64,000 nucleotides of DNA from Acidobacteriaceae bacterium (GCA_027307045.1 DAHUXR010000002.1:1-64000); one strand, 5' to 3'. Positions 25,644-36,900 are shown, counted from the first letter of the stretch. Program-made: numbers and translations. Notes: generated by a model from the sequence alone, not told the origin.

Positions 25644-26531
25644 GTGGCAAAAGTCACTGGACCGCAGCTTCTTGATCGGATCGACCGGCATCGTTGGGCA
25701 GACCTCGGAAGGAAGCGTTACGTCCGCGAGTATGTTCTGCCGCTCAATCCTGTCATCATCACGGAAGGCATCGAGCACTGGGTGGCGCGTAAGAAATGGA
25801 CGCTTGATTTCTTCCGGCTGAAATATGGCAGCCTCCCGCTGACTGTCGATGGCAGGCAACTCGAAATGGGTACCCTTATCGATGAGGTAAAGGTATCGAC
25901 CCCTGAACGTCCAGCTCCCTACCTGCGGAACCACCCCGTTAAGGACCTGCCCGAAGAACTGCAGTTCGATGTACAGCCGATGCCGGAGTGCGTGAGTCCA
26001 AATTGGTTTGACCATGGGTTGATTAAAGCGTGGAAGGATTTCACCTATGTGGAGCTTTACATCGGCGGCACGGGGGCCAAATTTCCCATACTCCACTACG
26101 ATGGGCTGCACACACATGCCTTTCTGATGCAGTTGGAAGGCGTGAAGGAATATGTCGCGTTTCCGCCAGAGCAAGCCCCGCTGATGTATGCCGGACAAGA
26201 CGCAGCTCATGAGAACAAATCGGCCGTGGATAACATTGAAACGCCGGATGTGAGCCGATTCCCGAAATTCTGCGGCGCAAGCGGTTTCCGCTTCAAACTC
26301 TATCCGGGAGAGACACTCTTTGTCCCTTCTGGATGGTGGCACACGGCGCGCATCCTCTCTCCTTCCGTCACCGTATCCATCAACGCAGCCAATGCTGCCA
26401 ACTGGAAAACTTTTCGCCGTGATTTCTGCGAATCCTATTGGGCTGGGCGAAAAGCGCGACGCGCTGTCGGGTCGGCCTATCTGAATTTCTTCGGCGCGAT
26501 GATGCGCATGGCGGATCGAACCACCAACTAA
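25644..26531 (+). CDS. JmjC/cupin-8 Fe(II)/2-oxoglutarate oxygenase
   Basis: 295 residues from a GTG with GGAG seven bases upstream. The double-stranded beta-helix metal triad is visible: HYD within PILHYDGLHTHAF (about residues 151-153) and the distal His in VPSGWWHTARI (about residue 233), with YPGETLFVPSGWWH typical of the FIH-like cupin_8 family. Such enzymes hydroxylate amino acid side chains. As the first gene of the biosynthetic operon it may beta-hydroxylate a precursor or carrier-bound residue; that role is inferred. It lies 99 bases before the next gene. Confidence 0.8.
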   Translation: MAKVTGPQLLDRIDRHRWADLGRKRYVREYVLPLNPVIITEGIEHWVARKKWTLDFFRLKYGSLPLTVDGRQLEMGTLIDEVKVSTPERPAPYLRNHPVKDLPEELQFDVQPMPECVSPNWFDHGLIKAWKDFTYVELYIGGTGAKFPILHYDGLHTHAFLMQLEGVKEYVAFPPEQAPLMYAGQDAAHENKSAVDNIETPDVSRFPKFCGASGFRFKLYPGETLFVPSGWWHTARILSPSVTVSINAANAANWKTFRRDFCESYWAGRKARRAVGSAYLNFFGAMMRMADRTTN

Positions 26532-26630
26532 TTCTTGGTCCAGATAACTGACTGGACCTAATCACTTTCGCGCAAGCCAGATCGGGTGTTTTGCGAAATA
26601 CAAACTTGAGGCGGCAAGGTTGGAAAGAGA

Positions 26631-27650
26631 ATGAGGCGTGACAAATTTTTTGCCGGTGACCGGGTTGTGGTGCGCTCGCCGCAGGAAATCCTCTCAACGC
26701 TCGATGCCAACGGCACCCTGGACAACCATCCTTTTATGCCGGAGATGCTGGATTTTTGCGGCAAGTCTTTTCTCGTCCACCGGCGCGTGGAAAAAACCTG
26801 CGTGGAAGCTCCGCCACCCATCGAGCCAAACCGGCGCTTTGCAAAGAACGACGTTGTCACCTTGGAAGGACTACGTTGTGATGGCAGCGGACACGACGGC
26901 TGCAAGCGCGGGTGTCGCTTTTATTGGAAGGAAGCGTGGCTGCGCCCTGCTGATGGCGCGGGAAATACGGTACCCGTGGAGAAATCGGCTCTGCCACAAT
27001 TACGTGCTCGTCTCAAAGTGAAGGCTGACGCGGAACGTTATTTCTGCCAGTCGACAGAGCTACTCCGTTCGACCGAAGCATTTCCAGGACGAATGAAACC
27101 CTGGCTTGTTCGAATTGCTTTCCGGCAGATCTTCCAGAAAGATCGCTCAGCATCAGAGATTGCAAAGCTCTTTGTGCGCTGGCTCCGGATACGGCTTCAA
27201 CGCGCTGCGGCAGGAGACGACCGGCTTCGCGGCCCCGACACCAGGGAAACACCCGTCGAGGTGCTTGATCTCAAGCCGGGCGAACTGGTTCGCATAAAGC
27301 CCCTCGATCAGATCGTCCCGACCCTGAATCGCAAGAAACGCAATCGAGGCATGGTTGTTTGCCATGAGATGACCCTGTGTTGTGAGACCGTGGCCGAAGT
27401 ACGCTACCGCGTCGATCACGTGATTGAGGAATCGTCCGGCAAGATGCGGGAACTCAAGCACACGGTGACACTGCAAGGCCCTCAGGGCGAAAAGTCTCTG
27501 TGTGATGAATGTCTCTGCTACGGAGAAATGGGCGATTGTCCGCGCGGTGAGTTGATGTACTGGCGAGAAATCTGGCTGGAGCGCGTGAACGGACAAAGTC
27601 GGGTCAGCCCGGAAACTGAGGAATTCGCGCGATACGCGTCCGCCCGTTGA
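26631..27650 (+). CDS. Protein with duplicated Cys-containing domain, unrecognised
   Basis: 339 residues. Two copies of one domain are seen: residues about 8-107 (GDRVVVRSPQEILSTL ... VTLEGLRCDGSGHDGCKRGC, FYWKEAWL) and about 229-330 (GELVRIKPLDQIVPTL ... VTLQGPQGEK, CDECLCYGEMGDCPRGE, MYWREIWL). They share G-[DE]-x-V-x-[IV]-[RK], VTL-x-G, spaced Cys, a basic-Gly pair and YW-[KR]-E-x-WL. A helical, basic middle part joins them. No enzyme motif is recognised. Its place between the oxygenase and the NRPS suggests a role in the pathway, perhaps protein binding. Confidence 0.7.
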   Translation: MRRDKFFAGDRVVVRSPQEILSTLDANGTLDNHPFMPEMLDFCGKSFLVHRRVEKTCVEAPPPIEPNRRFAKNDVVTLEGLRCDGSGHDGCKRGCRFYWKEAWLRPADGAGNTVPVEKSALPQLRARLKVKADAERYFCQSTELLRSTEAFPGRMKPWLVRIAFRQIFQKDRSASEIAKLFVRWLRIRLQRAAAGDDRLRGPDTRETPVEVLDLKPGELVRIKPLDQIVPTLNRKKRNRGMVVCHEMTLCCETVAEVRYRVDHVIEESSGKMRELKHTVTLQGPQGEKSLCDECLCYGEMGDCPRGELMYWREIWLERVNGQSRVSPETEEFARYASAR

Positions 27651-27712
27651 CTCTTCGCCCTGCGTTGTGAGCAAGATCACATCGCTGATGTGCTGGAATC
27701 GCGGAATATTGA

Positions 27713-30700
27713 ATGAATTTTTGTATTGAGGGTGTGCAATTGATTGAGAAAGCTTATGAGCTTTCGCCAATGCAGCAGGGCATGCTGTTTCATGGCATTG
27801 GCGACCCGGGCTCCGGCGTGGATATTGAGCAGATCGTCTGCCAGTTAGACGAGCGGCTCAACACCGCCGCCATGTTGCGCGCCTGGCAACTGATCGCTTC
27901 ACGCCACACCATTCTGCGGACCGCTTTTGCGTGGGAAGAAATCGTCGAACCCATTCAACAGGTTTACGCCTCCGTACAGATTCCTTCTGAGATTATCGAT
28001 TGGCGCGATGCCTCTGCCGCAGAGCAGGCGGCGAAATGGAATCGCTTGCTGGGCGCCGACCGCAAGCAGGGTTTTGATCTTTCACACGCACCGCTAATGC
28101 GTTTGCATATCGTGCAATTGGGTGAATCTTCTTATCGCATGCTGTGGACCTTTCACCATGCGCTATTGGATGGCCGTTCATTCCCGATTGTATTGCGCGA
28201 AGTCTTCGCGGCTTATGAGGCGTTTCGAGACGACGTGCAAGGTGGGCCACAACTCGCCGCGCGCAAACCTTATTACGACTATATCGAGTGGCTGCGCACC
28301 CAAAATTTGTCGGAAGCGGAACACTTCTTCCGGGAAAAGCTGAAGGGATTCCGCGCGCCCACACCGGTTCCATCATCCGCCCCCGGCGATGCAAGCGCCT
28401 GGGGAGCAGCGCAGTGCCGCCTTTCTGAAGCGTTAACAAACACGTTGAGCGTCTTTGCGCAAACCGTCGGCGTCACTGTGAACACTTTGCTCCAGGGAGC
28501 ATGGGCTCTGCTTCTGCATCATCACAGCGGCGAGGAAGATATCGTTTTTGGCGCAACCCGTGCCGGACGGGCATCCACTTTGAATGATGACGATGCGCCC
28601 GTGGGGCTCTTCATCAATACTCTGCCCATGCGAGTTTCCGTACGCCCTGAAGCATCTGTCCGCGATTGGTTGCGCGAGATTCGCGAAAAGCACGTATCGC
28701 TGCGGCCGTATGAACAGACTCCGTTGCGCATCATTCAAAAAGCCGGCGAAGTACCGGGCGGCATCGGCTTGTTCAACAGCATTCTGGTTTTTGAGAACTA
28801 TTTGCTGGATACGGCGCTCCGCGCTCACGGTGGCGAATGGACGAACCGCCATTTCGAATACATTGGCCAGACCAATTTTCCGCTGACCCTGATCGTGTAT
28901 GCGGACCAGGAGATGGTCTTGCGTCTGGAGCACAACCCAAAATACCTGGACGCTGCGGGCGCCGAGCGGGTACTCGGGCATGTTCGCACTCTGCTCGAAG
29001 GAATTTGCGTGGATGCGGCCCGCTCCATCGCAAGCGTTCCCTTCCTGACCGAAAAAGAGAAGAGGGAGCTTCTGGCGGCCCCGCAGGTAGCTTTGCAGGT
29101 AAACGACTGCCTGCATCAGCGCTTTGAGCACCAGGTGGCGCAAACTCCGAACTCGATCGCCCTTACTTGCGATGGTGAATCCCTGACCTATGCGGAATTG
29201 AACCGGCGCGCGAATGGAGTGGCGCAACGCCTTGTGTCACTGGGCGCCGGGCCGGAAGTTTTGATCGGCTTGTGCGTGGAACGCAACCTCGAAATGGTCA
29301 TAGGAATTCTGGGAATCCTGAAAGCCGGTGCGGCATATCTGCCCATCGACCTCAGCTATCCGCCGGAGCGCGTGGCGTTCATGCTGGAAGATGCTGGGGT
29401 ACCGGTGCTGCTTTCGCAGCGCAGCCTTCAGGCCAGCCTCCCAAAACATCAGGGCGTAGTTTTATTTTTGGACGATGTCACTGACCACGTGGACGAAACA
29501 CCTGACAGCGGAGTCAAGCCGGAGAATCTGGCCTACGTCATTTATACCTCAGGCTCCACGGGTAAGCCCAAAGGCTGCCAGATCACGCATGCCAATGTGG
29601 TGCGTCTCTTTGATCGTACTGATCGTTGGTATCGCTTCCAGTCCACCGATGTCTGGACCCTATTCCATTCCTGCGCCTTTGATTTTTCTGTATGGGAAAT
29701 CTGGGGCGCGCTGCTGTACGGCGGCAAAGTGGTCGTTGTTCCGTATTGGGTAAGCCGTTCGCCGGAAGCTTTTGCCGAACTGCTGCGCCGCGAGAGTGTC
29801 ACGGTGCTGAGCCAGACGCCTTCTGCATTCCGGCAATTGACGCCCTTTGTACTGGCCAGTGTTCGTCCCGCCGATCAAATTTTACGCTATGTAATCTTCG
29901 GTGGAGAAGCCCTGGAACTCGCCAGCCTGTTGCCATGGATGGAACAATACGGTGACAGCAAGCCGGCGTTGATCAACATGTATGGCATCACGGAAACGAC
30001 CGTGCATGTGACCTACCGGCCGATCACCTTCGAGGAAGTGCGTGCCGGATCGGGCAGCCTGATTGGCGAACCTATCCCGGATCTCGCCGTGTACGTTCTA
30101 AATCCACAAAGACAACCGGTGCCTCTTGGCGTGGCTGGAGAGATGTACGTCGGCGGCGCTGGCGTGGCTCGCGGGTATTTGCGTAGGCCGGAACTCACCT
30201 CGCAGCGATTTATTGAGAATCCATTTGCGCCAGGGTACCTCTACCGTACCGGCGATCTGGCGCGGCGCTTGCCGAACGGCGATCTGGAGTACCTGGGCCG
30301 CATCGATCACCAGGTCAAGATTCGCGGCTTCCGCATTGAGTTGGGAGAGATTGAATCGGTGATCAGCTCGTATCCGGGCATTCGTGAGGCAGTAGTCATC
30401 GCGCGCGAAGACAAGCCCGGCGACAAGAAATTAGTGGCGTATTACTGTGCCGCGCAAGCGATCGCGCTTGACGCTCTGCGCGCACACATGAAGGCCTCTC
30501 TGCCGGACTATATGGTTCCCGCCGTGTTCATGCCCATGGACGCTCTGCCGCTGACCTCCAATGGCAAAGTGGACCGCCGGGCTTTACCGGCACCGGACGC
30601 GTCACGCGCCAGCCGCAAGCACACCTATGTAGCGCCCCGCACCGCGGCCGAACAAGCGCTGGCCTGTATTTGGAGCGGAGTGCTGGGCGTGGAAGCGCCG

Positions 30701-33700
30701 GGCGTTCATGATAATTTCTTTGAGCTGGGCGGCGATTCGATTTTGAGCATTCAGGTGATTTCGCGCGCGCGTCAAGCTGGGCTGCCCATCACTCCGCACG
30801 AGCTGTTTCAATCTCCCACCATTGCCGGGCTTGCGGCAATTGGCCCGCAAACGGTCAACGCGCCCGCGCAGGTTGAGGCCGCGTCGGGCAAAGTCGGGCT
30901 CACGCCCATTCAGCAATGGTTTTTTGAGCAGCCGCTGGAGAATCGTAATTACTGGAATCAAACCTTCCTGTTTGCCGTCCCGCCAGGCATCGATGTGGAT
31001 CGACTGCAACAAGCGCTGGCCGCAGCCGTTACTCATCATGATGCGTTCCGCCTGCGCTTTACGCAAACATCATCCGCTTGGCAAGAGTCGTACAGTGAAC
31101 ACGTTTCCCCCATCACTATCGCGCGCGCCGACCATGTGTCTACGCCAGATGAAATTCTCAACGCTGCTGTGAAGTTGCAAAACTCTCTTGATATCACGCA
31201 AGGGCCTTTGCTTGCGGCGATGTATTTCCCGATGCGCAGTGAAACGGCCACGAAAGAAGAAGCCCGGCTGCTACTCACCGTACATCATCTGGCAATTGAC
31301 GGCATCTCCTGGAGACTGCTCCTTGAAGATGTGGAGAGCGCGTACTCTGCGCTGCAGGAATCAAGACCGATCGCGTTGCCATCGAAGACTGCTTCTTACA
31401 AAGCCTGGTCTAAAGCGCTGGCAGAGTACGCGGAACGGCCTGATGTGCGGGCACCAATCGACTACTGGCAGGCGGTGCCTGATGCCGCGACAGCGGAACT
31501 CCCCATAGACCATGCAGCGGGATTGAACATCGAAGGGTCCACCGAAACGGTTACGGCCAGACTTACGGCCGACCAGACTGGATTGCTGCTGCGGCACGTA
31601 CCCGCCGTGTACCATTCGCAAATCAATGACCTGCTGTTGACGGCGCTGGCGGAAAGTTTCCGGCCATGGACCGGGCGTGAATCTTTGCTGATCGATGTCG
31701 AAGGGCATGGACGGGAAGACATTGGAGCCATCGACGTCTCGCGAACTATCGGCTGGTTTACCAGCATCTATCCCGTGCGTTTGTCATTAAAATCCGGTGC
31801 ACGGCTGGATGTTTCCCTGCAATCGGTAAAGAACCAGCTCCGCCAAATTCCTGACAAAGGAATCAGTTACGGCCTGCTGCGGGACCAACTCCCTGAGCTT
31901 CCGCAGGCCCATGTTCTGTTCAATTATCTGGGCCAGTTCGATCAAGTTGTCGCGGGCTCGCAGATGTTTTCCTTCGCCACCGAGCCGGTGGGACTGTGGC
32001 ATCATCCCAGCAACAGGCGGACGCACCTGATTGAAGTGCTGGCGCGCGTCGCCGGCGGACAACTGGAAATCCAATTTAACTTCAGCCGTAATGTGCATTC
32101 GAGGGCCACCGTAGAACAAATCGCCACGCGCTATTCTGCTGCCCTTAAAGACTTGATCAACCTCAGCGCAGACACGGACGTGCAACGGTGGTCGGCTGCT
32201 GATTTTCCGCTGGCGAAACTTGAAGCGCCTGAGTTGGCGAGGATATTGAAATCCAGCCCAACGCTGGAAGATATCTATCCCCTCTCGCCCATGCAGAAAC
32301 TTTTCTATTCCATGGAAGCCTCCGCTGGCCAGTTAGGTCTTGAACAATGGCGCTTTGTGCTGCGCGGTCCGCTTGATACCGCGGAGTTGCGGCGAGCGTG
32401 GCAACACGTGATCGAAAGACATCCTATCCTGCGGACCGCTTTTGTTTCCGATGGACTGCGCGAAGCCATGCAAGTGGTATTGCCCGCGCGTCCGCTGGAG
32501 TGGGCCGAGTTCGATCTCCGTGATCTCAAAGAGACCGAGGGCCGGCAACGCATTGCAAAACTTGTCGCGGCCGATCGCGCAAAATCCTTTGACCTTGCCG
32601 CGGGCCAACTACTGCGCCTCATCCTGCTTCGCACACGGAATGACGAATGGCAGATGCTGTGGAGCACCCATCACCTGCTGATCGATGGCTGGTCCTGGCC
32701 GGTCATCTTCAATGAACTTGCCAAGTTCTATACGGGCAATACCGCTCTACTGAAACCGCGTCCTTATTATGATTACATTGCATGGACGCTGAGTCGCTCC
32801 GACGCTGATGCCCAGAATTTCTGGCGCGAGTATTTGAAGGACTTTACACCGCAGCCTTTGCGCGTCGGGCAACGTCCGGGGGTTGTTCCGGTTTCCGCTC
32901 GCACTTCTTTTGGCGAAGAGACGGCCCGCCTGGAAGAAGACGTTACGCAGGCGTTGCAGAATACGGCGAGAGAAAATCAGATCACGCTGAACACTGTGCT
33001 GCAAGGAGCCTGGGCGCTGGTGCTGGCCCATTACCAAGCCACCGCCAGGCCGATTTTCGGCGCGGCGTATTCTGGCCGGCCGCCGGAGATCCCCGGCATT
33101 GAAGGCATGGTGGGACCATGCGTCAACAATCTGCCGGTCCGGGCAAACATTGCTCCAGAGATGCCGGCTGCGGCATGGCTGCAGCAATTGCAAAGCGAGC
33201 AATCTGATGCCAGCCAGCATCAATACAATTCCATTGAACAGATTCAGTGTTGGAGCGGGATTCCGTGGCGACACCGTCTTTTCGATAGCTTGATCGTATT
33301 TCAAAACTATGCTTCAGGCGGGGCCACAGAGCGGCTGAGTGAAAGCGTGACCGTGGAAGTTGCAGACGCGCCGGAGTCCACCAACTATCCGCTGACGCTC
33401 GCCGTTGTGCCAGGAGCCAGGCTTCGATTGAAGATGTTGTACCGGCCCGAACAATTCGAGGCAGTCAACATCCGCCGCGTCCTGTCGGATCTGGGCCTCG
33501 TGCTTCGCGAAATCGCAAGAGAGCCGCGTACGAAATTGAGCGAAATCTTTTCGCAGCTGGGTCCGCCGCCTGCGATTGCGGCTGGCGGCCGACTCACGAC
33601 GGCTGCCGGGAACGAAGCCACACCGCGAACTGACATGGAGCGCACTATTGCGGAAATCTGGCAGGAGTTGTTCGACAACCCTCGCGTCAGCCTGGAAGCA

Positions 33701-33937
33701 AATTTCTTTGACTTGGGTGGACACTCATTATTGCTGGTGCAGGCGCACCGGAAGTTACAACAGGCCCTTGGACGCAACCTGCCGATCGTTACCTTGCTGC
33801 AACATCCAACGGTGCGGACATTAGCCGGCCAACTTGGCGGAAATGGTGAATCGCGTTTAGCCGCGCAGGCTGTGAATGACCGCGCCCGTCGCCAGCAGGA
33901 AGCCATGGCCCGCGTGAAGGCGGCCCGAAAGGGATAG
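27713..33937 (+). CDS. NRPS: C-A(Thr-like)-PCP-E-C-PCP
   Basis: 2,074 residues. Domains: C (HHALLDG near 148); A (about 490-955; YTSGSTGKPKG, FDFSVWEIW, NMYGITETTVH, SNGKVDRR); PCP (LGGDSI near 1009); epimerase (HHLAIDGISW near 1192, DVEGHGRE, IGWFTSIYPV); C (HHLLIDGWSW near 1654); PCP (LGGHSLLL near 2004). Ten-residue A code read by eye: D-F-W-S-I-G-M-V-H-K, one change from the known Thr code, so D-Thr is predicted. The second module has no A domain. No acyl-ligase start domain is present, so the first C domain may accept an acyl starter or an upstream chain. A TTG at 27,740 with GAGGG seven bases upstream is a better-supported start than the track ATG. Confidence 0.9.
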   Translation: MNFCIEGVQLIEKAYELSPMQQGMLFHGIGDPGSGVDIEQIVCQLDERLNTAAMLRAWQLIASRHTILRTAFAWEEIVEPIQQVYASVQIPSEIIDWRDASAAEQAAKWNRLLGADRKQGFDLSHAPLMRLHIVQLGESSYRMLWTFHHALLDGRSFPIVLREVFAAYEAFRDDVQGGPQLAARKPYYDYIEWLRTQNLSEAEHFFREKLKGFRAPTPVPSSAPGDASAWGAAQCRLSEALTNTLSVFAQTVGVTVNTLLQGAWALLLHHHSGEEDIVFGATRAGRASTLNDDDAPVGLFINTLPMRVSVRPEASVRDWLREIREKHVSLRPYEQTPLRIIQKAGEVPGGIGLFNSILVFENYLLDTALRAHGGEWTNRHFEYIGQTNFPLTLIVYADQEMVLRLEHNPKYLDAAGAERVLGHVRTLLEGICVDAARSIASVPFLTEKEKRELLAAPQVALQVNDCLHQRFEHQVAQTPNSIALTCDGESLTYAELNRRANGVAQRLVSLGAGPEVLIGLCVERNLEMVIGILGILKAGAAYLPIDLSYPPERVAFMLEDAGVPVLLSQRSLQASLPKHQGVVLFLDDVTDHVDETPDSGVKPENLAYVIYTSGSTGKPKGCQITHANVVRLFDRTDRWYRFQSTDVWTLFHSCAFDFSVWEIWGALLYGGKVVVVPYWVSRSPEAFAELLRRESVTVLSQTPSAFRQLTPFVLASVRPADQILRYVIFGGEALELASLLPWMEQYGDSKPALINMYGITETTVHVTYRPITFEEVRAGSGSLIGEPIPDLAVYVLNPQRQPVPLGVAGEMYVGGAGVARGYLRRPELTSQRFIENPFAPGYLYRTGDLARRLPNGDLEYLGRIDHQVKIRGFRIELGEIESVISSYPGIREAVVIAREDKPGDKKLVAYYCAAQAIALDALRAHMKASLPDYMVPAVFMPMDALPLTSNGKVDRRALPAPDASRASRKHTYVAPRTAAEQALACIWSGVLGVEAPGVHDNFFELGGDSILSIQVISRARQAGLPITPHELFQSPTIAGLAAIGPQTVNAPAQVEAASGKVGLTPIQQWFFEQPLENRNYWNQTFLFAVPPGIDVDRLQQALAAAVTHHDAFRLRFTQTSSAWQESYSEHVSPITIARADHVSTPDEILNAAVKLQNSLDITQGPLLAAMYFPMRSETATKEEARLLLTVHHLAIDGISWRLLLEDVESAYSALQESRPIALPSKTASYKAWSKALAEYAERPDVRAPIDYWQAVPDAATAELPIDHAAGLNIEGSTETVTARLTADQTGLLLRHVPAVYHSQINDLLLTALAESFRPWTGRESLLIDVEGHGREDIGAIDVSRTIGWFTSIYPVRLSLKSGARLDVSLQSVKNQLRQIPDKGISYGLLRDQLPELPQAHVLFNYLGQFDQVVAGSQMFSFATEPVGLWHHPSNRRTHLIEVLARVAGGQLEIQFNFSRNVHSRATVEQIATRYSAALKDLINLSADTDVQRWSAADFPLAKLEAPELARILKSSPTLEDIYPLSPMQKLFYSMEASAGQLGLEQWRFVLRGPLDTAELRRAWQHVIERHPILRTAFVSDGLREAMQVVLPARPLEWAEFDLRDLKETEGRQRIAKLVAADRAKSFDLAAGQLLRLILLRTRNDEWQMLWSTHHLLIDGWSWPVIFNELAKFYTGNTALLKPRPYYDYIAWTLSRSDADAQNFWREYLKDFTPQPLRVGQRPGVVPVSARTSFGEETARLEEDVTQALQNTARENQITLNTVLQGAWALVLAHYQATARPIFGAAYSGRPPEIPGIEGMVGPCVNNLPVRANIAPEMPAAAWLQQLQSEQSDASQHQYNSIEQIQCWSGIPWRHRLFDSLIVFQNYASGGATERLSESVTVEVADAPESTNYPLTLAVVPGARLRLKMLYRPEQFEAVNIRRVLSDLGLVLREIAREPRTKLSEIFSQLGPPPAIAAGGRLTTAAGNEATPRTDMERTIAEIWQELFDNPRVSLEANFFDLGGHSLLLVQAHRKLQQALGRNLPIVTLLQHPTVRTLAGQLGGNGESRLAAQAVNDRARRQQEAMARVKAARKG

Positions 33938-33946
33938 TCGGAGAAA

Positions 33947-36900
33947 ATGTCACTACCGGAACAGATCGATTCAATGAACGGCGTGGCCATTATCGGCATG
34001 GCAGGACGTTTTCCCGGCGCGCAAAATGTGCGCGAGTTCTGGCAAAACCTCCTCGCCGGCAAAGAGACCATTTCATTCTTCGAACCAGCCGAACTTGAAC
34101 CCGCACCTAATGAACCAGCCGGAATTCGCAACGATCCTCATTACGTCTGCGCCCGCGGCGTGCTCCAGTGCGCTGAGACTTTTGACGCCGGATTTTTCGG
34201 AATTAATCCGCGCGAAGCAGAATTGATGGATCCGCAACACCGTGTGTTTTTGGAAACGGCCTGGGAAGCTTTTGAAGATGCTGGTTACGATCCATTGGCC
34301 TACACGGGGCCCGTAGGTGTATTCGCGGGCATGGCAAACAATACTTACTTCCCTGCGGTGATTGCGCCGCGGCGCACTGGTGATAGCCCCGCCGCTTCAT
34401 TGCAAACCATGCTCGGCAATGAAAAAGATTATTTAGCAACGCGCACGTCTTACAAACTCAATCTACGCGGGCCCAGCCTGAACATTCAGACGGCGTGCTC
34501 AACTTCGCTGGTGGCGGTGGCCCAGGCGTACCAGTCGTTGCAGGGCTATCAATGCGATATGGCAATCGCGGGCGGCATTTCCATCACCAGTCCGCAAAAG
34601 CGCGGTTACCTGTATCACGAAGGCGCCATTGTTTCACCTGACGGACATTGCCGCGCATTCGACGCACAAGCCGGGGGCACGGTTTTTTCCAATGGCAGCG
34701 GCATTGTGGTGCTGAAACGTCTGTCGGACGCCGTGGGCGACCGCGATCATATCTACGCCGTCATCAAAGGCGTTGGGCTGAACAATGATGGTTCAGCGCG
34801 CGTCAGCTTTGCGGCTCCCAGTGTGGACGGACAGGCTGAGGCAATCGCCATGGCCCAGGCTTTGGCCAGCGTGGATGCTGACAGCATCACCTACGTGGAA
34901 ACTCATGGCACGGGCACCGCGCTGGGCGATCCGGTGGAAATCGCGGGGCTTACACAGGCTTTCCGGCTGCGCACTGAACGCAACCAGTTTTGCGCGATCG
35001 GCTCAGTCAAAAGCAATATTGGTCATTTGGATGCCGCGGCGGGAATAGCAGGCCTGATCAAAACTTCGCTGGCGCTGCAGAATGCAAAGATCCCTGCAAG
35101 CCTGCACTACACCCAGCCGAATCCCAAAATCAATTTTGCGGAAACACCGTTTTATGTAAACGCCAAATTAGCGGATTGGCCGGCAGCTGAAACTCCGCGT
35201 CGCGCGGGTGTGAGCGCGTTTGGTTCCGGCGGCACCAACGCGCACGTGATTCTGGAAGAAGCGCCTCAACATCAGGCTTCTGGACAGGGGCGCGCTGAGC
35301 AGTTGTTCGTTATTTCCGCGCGGAGCCAGACGGCCCTTGATCACGCAGCCCACAACCTGGCCTCATATCTGGCTTCCGGCGATGCTACTCTGAATCTGGC
35401 GGATGCGGCGTTTACCTTGCAGACCGGACGGCGTCATTTCCCGCATCGCAGGGCCGTGGTGGCCCGGACGGCTGCCGAAGCAGCGGAGGCGCTGATCTCT
35501 GGCGATTCCAAACGTGCATGGTCACGAAAGTGTGAGCATCCCGACGCACCGGTAGTGTTCCTGTTCCCCGGACAAGGTGCGCAGCAAGTCAATATGGGAC
35601 GCGGTTTGTACGAAAGTGAGCCCATTTTCGCCGCGCAAGTGGATGAATGCGCGGACGTGCTGCGGCCTTTGCTGGGACTCGATTTGCGCACGCTGCTTTA
35701 TCCGCAACCGGGGCACGAAGAAGAAGCTTCGCGGCAGCTCAAAGAAACCTTCATCACACAACCGGCGCTATTCGTTGTGGAATATGCGCTCGCGCAACTG
35801 TGGATGCAATGGGGCGTCGCGCCCAAAGCCATGATTGGCCATAGCCTGGGTGAATATGTTGCTGCTTGTCTGGCAGGCGTGTTTTCACGGAATGTCGCAT
35901 TGCGGATTCTTTCCGCGCGTGCCCGCATGATGCAGGACCTGCCCGCGGGGGCGATGCTGGCGGTGCGTCTGCCGGAATCCGACATGATACCGCTGCTGGG
36001 CGATAAGTTATCCATCGCCGCTCTTAACAGTCCGGGCATGACGGTTGTTTCCGGTCCGTTCGACGCCATTGATGAGCTTTCTGCAACGCTTGAAGAAAAG
36101 AAGCTGATGTACCGCCGTCTTGCGACGTCACACGCGTTTCATTCGGCAATGCTTGATCCCATGCTGCCCGGCTTTGCCGAAGTAGTAAGCAGAGCGCAGA
36201 TGCATGCTCCGCAGGTGCCATTTGTTTCCAGCCTGACCGGCACGTGGATCACCGACGAACAAGCTACCAGTCCCGACTATTGGGTGCAGCAAGTGCGCCG
36301 GGCAGTACGCTTTTCCAGTGGTATTGCCGAACTGCTCCACGATCCGGCGAACATCCTGCTAGAGGTTGGACCCGGGCAAACCCTGAGCACACTGGCGCGC
36401 CAGCACCCGGCCAAACAGGCATCGCATGAAATCGCGGCCTCGCTCAAGAGCGAGGAGAACGTTAAGCCAGACGTACAGAATAAGAACATGCGATCGCAAG
36501 ACATACGGTCCATGCTGGAAGCCGCCGGACACATCTGGAGCGCAGGTGGCAGCGTGGATTGGGCCGGTTTTCATGGCAATGAAGCGCGCCACCGGGTGTC
36601 ACTGCCCACATATCCGTTCGAACGGCAACGCTATTGGATCGATTCGCCACCACTCGCAACGGCAGATCAGGCAGCATTGCCGGCAAATGAAATCAGGACT
36701 CACAGCGAATTGAAGGAGCAACCGATGATAGTCCCGAACCCGAATCAAAATGCCGGAGACACTTCGCTTGCACGCCAGGCGGCTGCGCTGGAGAAGCTGA
36801 GAGCGCTATTCAGCGACATCTCCGGGTTGTCGGCTGATCAGTTGGTTGCGTCGGCGCCGTTTCTGGAAATTGGACTCGATTCGTTACTGTTAACGCAGGC

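Noticed and set aside
25557-26342. 261-residue minus-strand ORF
   Set aside because: Antisense to the JmjC-type gene, whose metal triad and ribosome binding site are clear.
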